Below are positions 5,568-5,634 of a stretch of 5,634 nucleotides of DNA, piece after piece (position 1 is the first letter of the stretch; every line of letters starts with the position of its first letter). The stretch comes from Ruminococcus sp. UBA4383 (GTDB taxonomy: Bacteria > Bacillota > Clostridia > Oscillospirales > Ruminococcaceae). The position numbers and the translations under genes were made by a program. The notes under the pieces are model-generated. The model was not told where the DNA came from, ran no database searches, and saw only the letters and a program-made list of their open reading frames with translations. The DNA lies in NCBI GenBank assembly GCA_002389995.1, contig DGRR01000208.1, forward strand, positions 1 to 5,634, read 5' to 3'.

Positions 5568-5634
5568 GTGAGCGAACTATGCGGCAGCGGAAACGTTTTA
5601 GTTTATGAGGAAAGTCCGGGCATCACAGAGCAGG
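5568..5634 (+). ncRNA. rnpB: RNase P RNA, 5' part (cut by the window edge)
   Basis: The catalytic RNA of RNase P, which trims the 5' ends of tRNA precursors. GAGGAAAGTCCGGGC at 5607-5621 followed by CACAGAGCAGG is the universally conserved early core of bacterial RNase P RNA. The GTCCGGGC form and general layout suggest the ancestral A type rather than the Bacillus B type. Upstream, a short hairpin capped by a GAAA loop (GCG-GAAA-CGT, about 5587-5596), flanked by AACTA and TAGTT, fits a P3-like stem. Only about 67 nt are present; the rest, including the pseudoknot partners, lies beyond the right edge. The 5' end is inferred from the promoter. Confidence 0.93.

Overview
The window looks like chromosomal DNA from a low-GC Firmicute of class Clostridia, most likely near Ruminococcus (Oscillospiraceae). 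The reasons are AT-rich intergenic DNA, strong purine-rich ribosome binding sites, TTG starts, consensus sigma-A promoters with an extended -10 (TGnTATAAT), a class A-type RNase P RNA, and a small C-terminally anchored protein of a kind I recall from clostridia. No transposase, integrase, tRNA or CRISPR array is visible. The genus is an inference.

Layout from left to right. Positions 1-124 hold a strong minus-strand terminator and a possible minus-strand promoter firing out of the left edge. Positions 125-1763 (minus) are a two-gene operon of an AraC-family regulator and a Cof-type HAD phosphatase, joined by a 1-nt stop/start junction. Its promoter at 1796-1824 is embedded in two inverted repeats. 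Positions 1847-2101 (minus) encode an 84-residue C-terminally anchored membrane protein. From a divergent AT-rich spacer, a membrane diguanylate cyclase with a 7TM-type sensor runs on the plus strand (2290-4008). It converges, through a shared hairpin at 4011-4041, on a 431-residue lipoprotein gene on the minus strand (4047-5342). The last 290 bases are a regulatory spacer with two divergent promoters. The right-hand promoter is a perfect consensus and drives rnpB (RNase P RNA), whose first ~67 nt are present.

The most unusual gene is the lipoprotein. After a signal peptide with a lipobox-like cysteine and a ~100-residue Thr/Glu/Lys-rich linker, it carries a domain that reads like the zeta-toxin/PezT kinase fold. 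The Walker A loop is destroyed (GMPASEIS where GxxxxGKS is expected), which suggests an exported, ATP-independent pseudokinase derived from an intracellular toxin-type UDP-GlcNAc kinase.

The protein genes probably belong to several small transcription units rather than one pathway. A signalling theme is visible: a sugar-type transcription regulator with a sugar-phosphate-type phosphatase, and a surface-sensing c-di-GMP synthase. That thematic link is inference.
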